From contig JACCXR010000458.1 of NCBI GenBank assembly GCA_013696915.1, positions 1 through 15,818 on the forward strand: DNA of 15,818 bases. The letters run 5' to 3'. A program made the position numbers and the translations under genes. The notes beneath the pieces were generated by a model. That model saw nothing but the letters and a program-made list of their open reading frames with translations, was not told the DNA's origin and did no database searches. Positions 14,469-15,818 of this stretch are shown one piece after another. The DNA is from Euzebyaceae bacterium. GTDB taxonomy: Bacteria > Actinomycetota > Nitriliruptoria > Euzebyales > Egibacteraceae. Each line of letters opens with the position of its first letter. Position 1 is the first letter of the stretch.

Positions 14469-15737
14469 ATGGAGCAGCCGGCCGGACCCGACTGGTCGCT
14501 GCGCAGGCTGCTCGACGCCGCCGAGGACGCTAGCCCCGTGCAGGCGGTCGAGGCCGTCACCCGCGATCTCGGGCGAGCTCTCGGCGCGACGTCGGTGTCC
14601 TTCCTCATCGCCGACCTCTCCGGCCGTGCACTGGTCCGACTGACCCACGTGGCTTCGCAGGGCGCCCAAGAATCCGATGTGCGGCGGGACGACGAGGAGC
14701 GCGCCACCGTGTTGCCGTTCGACGGCGGACCGGCCGAGCAGGCACTGCGCGCGCAGCAGGTACAGGTCCTACGGCCCGACCTCGAGCCCTCATGGACGGT
14801 GCTCGCTCCGATCACCGAACGAGGCGAAGCCCTCGGTCTACTGGAGCTCTCCCTTCCGGCAGAGCCGTCGCCGGCCGTCGTCGACGAGGTGCGGCGGACC
14901 GCCCACGTCCTCGGTTACGTGGTCATCGCCAGCCGGCGGCACACCGACCTCTACGAGTGGGGGCAGCGCAGCACCCCGTTCAGCCTGTCGGCCGAGATCC
15001 AGCGGCGGCTGCTGCCGGCGGCGTACACATGCGAGGCGGGCTCGTTCACCCTCGCATCCTGGCTCGAGCCGGCCGAGACGATCGGCGGCGACACCTTCGA
15101 CTACAGCCTGGGGCGCGACCACCTTCACCTGTCGGTCACCGACGCTGTCGGTCACGGCGTGGACAGCTCGCTGACGGCGACGCTGTGCGTCGGCAGTCTG
15201 CGCAACACCCGCCGGCTCGGCGCAACCCTGCTCGAGCAGGCGGCGACAACCAACGAGGCGCTGCTCGATCACGGCTACGGCTTCGGGGGGGAAAGCTTCG
15301 CCACCGCACTGCTGGGCCGCCTTGACCTGCGCACCGGCGAGCTGGATTTCGTCAACGCCGGCCACACAGCCCCCTACCTGGCCCGCGACGGACAGGTCAC
15401 CGCGCTCGAGCTCCCCGCCGACCTGCCGCTCGGTTTGTACGCCGGGACCACCTATAGCAGCACGACCGTGCCGTTGAACCCCGGCGACCGGATCGTCATC
15501 GTGACCGACGGGATGCTGGAGCGGACAGCGGCCAGCCTCGACCTCGAAGCGCACGTCCGGCAGACGCGCGAGCTCCACCCCCGTGAGTCCGCACGCGTCC
15601 TCGCCGACCTCGTCCTCGAAGCGGGGGGCGGGGTTCTCGCCGACGACGCCGCGCTACTGATGCTCGACTGGCACGGCGACCACGGCTCGCCCCGGCAGAC
15701 CGTGGCGGGCGCTGACACCGGACCACCGCGTAGTTGA
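14469..15737 (+). CDS. GAF-like / PP2C (SpoIIE-type) serine phosphatase, RsbU-like
   Basis: A 422-residue cytoplasmic protein. Residues about 14-160 look like a GAF-type sensor domain. A helical linker with SAEIQRRLLPA (174-184) leads to a SpoIIE-class PP2C phosphatase domain (about 190-402). The metal-binding acids are in place: D208 in GGDTFDY, D225 in TDAVGHGVDSS, D347 in TDGMLE and D392-D393 in DDAALLMLD. Such enzymes dephosphorylate anti-sigma-factor antagonists and so release sigma factors in response to a signal read by the sensor domain. No anti-sigma factor or antagonist gene is visible, so its partner must lie elsewhere. The start is well fixed: an in-frame TAG stands four codons upstream of the ATG. 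There is no Shine-Dalgarno site; TATAGC lies 8 nt before the ATG. The last 20 residues are disordered-looking. Confidence 0.9.
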   Translation: MEQPAGPDWSLRRLLDAAEDASPVQAVEAVTRDLGRALGATSVSFLIADLSGRALVRLTHVASQGAQESDVRRDDEERATVLPFDGGPAEQALRAQQVQVLRPDLEPSWTVLAPITERGEALGLLELSLPAEPSPAVVDEVRRTAHVLGYVVIASRRHTDLYEWGQRSTPFSLSAEIQRRLLPAAYTCEAGSFTLASWLEPAETIGGDTFDYSLGRDHLHLSVTDAVGHGVDSSLTATLCVGSLRNTRRLGATLLEQAATTNEALLDHGYGFGGESFATALLGRLDLRTGELDFVNAGHTAPYLARDGQVTALELPADLPLGLYAGTTYSSTTVPLNPGDRIVIVTDGMLERTAASLDLEAHVRQTRELHPRESARVLADLVLEAGGGVLADDAALLMLDWHGDHGSPRQTVAGADTGPPRS

Positions 15738-15818
15738 AAGGCTCCACGGGCCCAGTCCCCAGACAGCACGGGCGACGATGTTTCAGATGACCCTGCAAGG
15801 CCGGAAACACCCAAAGAC

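Noticed and set aside
15779..15812. TGTTTC...GAAACA inverted repeat at the window end as a terminator or element end
   Set aside because: Only 6-bp arms with a 19-nt loop that do not extend; too weak to call, although it deserves a look with more downstream sequence.

Overview
The window is very GC-rich (about 70% or more by eye), its protein-coding genes lean strongly to G or C in third codon positions, and it carries an actinobacterial-type bifunctional GlnE plus several secreted proteins with cell wall-binding repeat 2 (CWB2) domains. Together with a DUF4331 protein and a CSLREA beta-helix protein this points to a member of the Actinomycetota. CWB2-rich lineages such as Nitriliruptoria/Euzebya-like bacteria are a reasonable guess, but the sequence alone does not fix the taxon.

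Layout. (1) Positions 2-2662, + strand: most of glnE, cut at its 5' end by the window edge, ending in a 15-bp perfect inverted repeat that it shares with the convergent gene. (2) Positions 2889-11051: a surface-protein cluster holding three CWB2 proteins with three architectures. These are a CSLREA/parallel-beta-helix/CWB2 protein (- strand), a CWB2-only protein followed at once by a secreted DUF4331 protein (+ strand, likely one transcript), and a CWB2-DUF4333-like-Excalibur-CapA fusion (- strand). A second strong bidirectional hairpin separates the DUF4331 and CapA genes. (3) Positions 11219-13645, - strand: a toxin-antitoxin island with an intact VapB/VapC pair, an MNT nucleotidyltransferase antitoxin with a broken HEPN toxin, and a helix-turn-helix antitoxin with a broken RelE-like toxin. 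(4) Positions 13646-14468: mostly non-coding, holding the C-terminal half of a frameshifted GNAT acetyltransferase. (5) Positions 14469-15737, + strand: an intact GAF-like/PP2C (SpoIIE/RsbU-type) serine phosphatase.

The cluster in (2) appears to encode exported proteins held on the cell wall by CWB2 triplets, each carrying a different payload. The most striking part is (3)-(4). Two antitoxins are intact next to toxins that are each broken by a single-base loss, and the GNAT remnant has the same kind of lesion. In all three cases the + strand reads GG where the family reading frame needs GGG. The HEPN remnant also stops at the position where the partner MNT would modify its tyrosine. The vapB and MNT genes share the same start geometry, TACGAT, 7 nt, ATG, which suggests leaderless transcripts. 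I saw no rRNA, tRNA, CRISPR array or complete insertion sequence.
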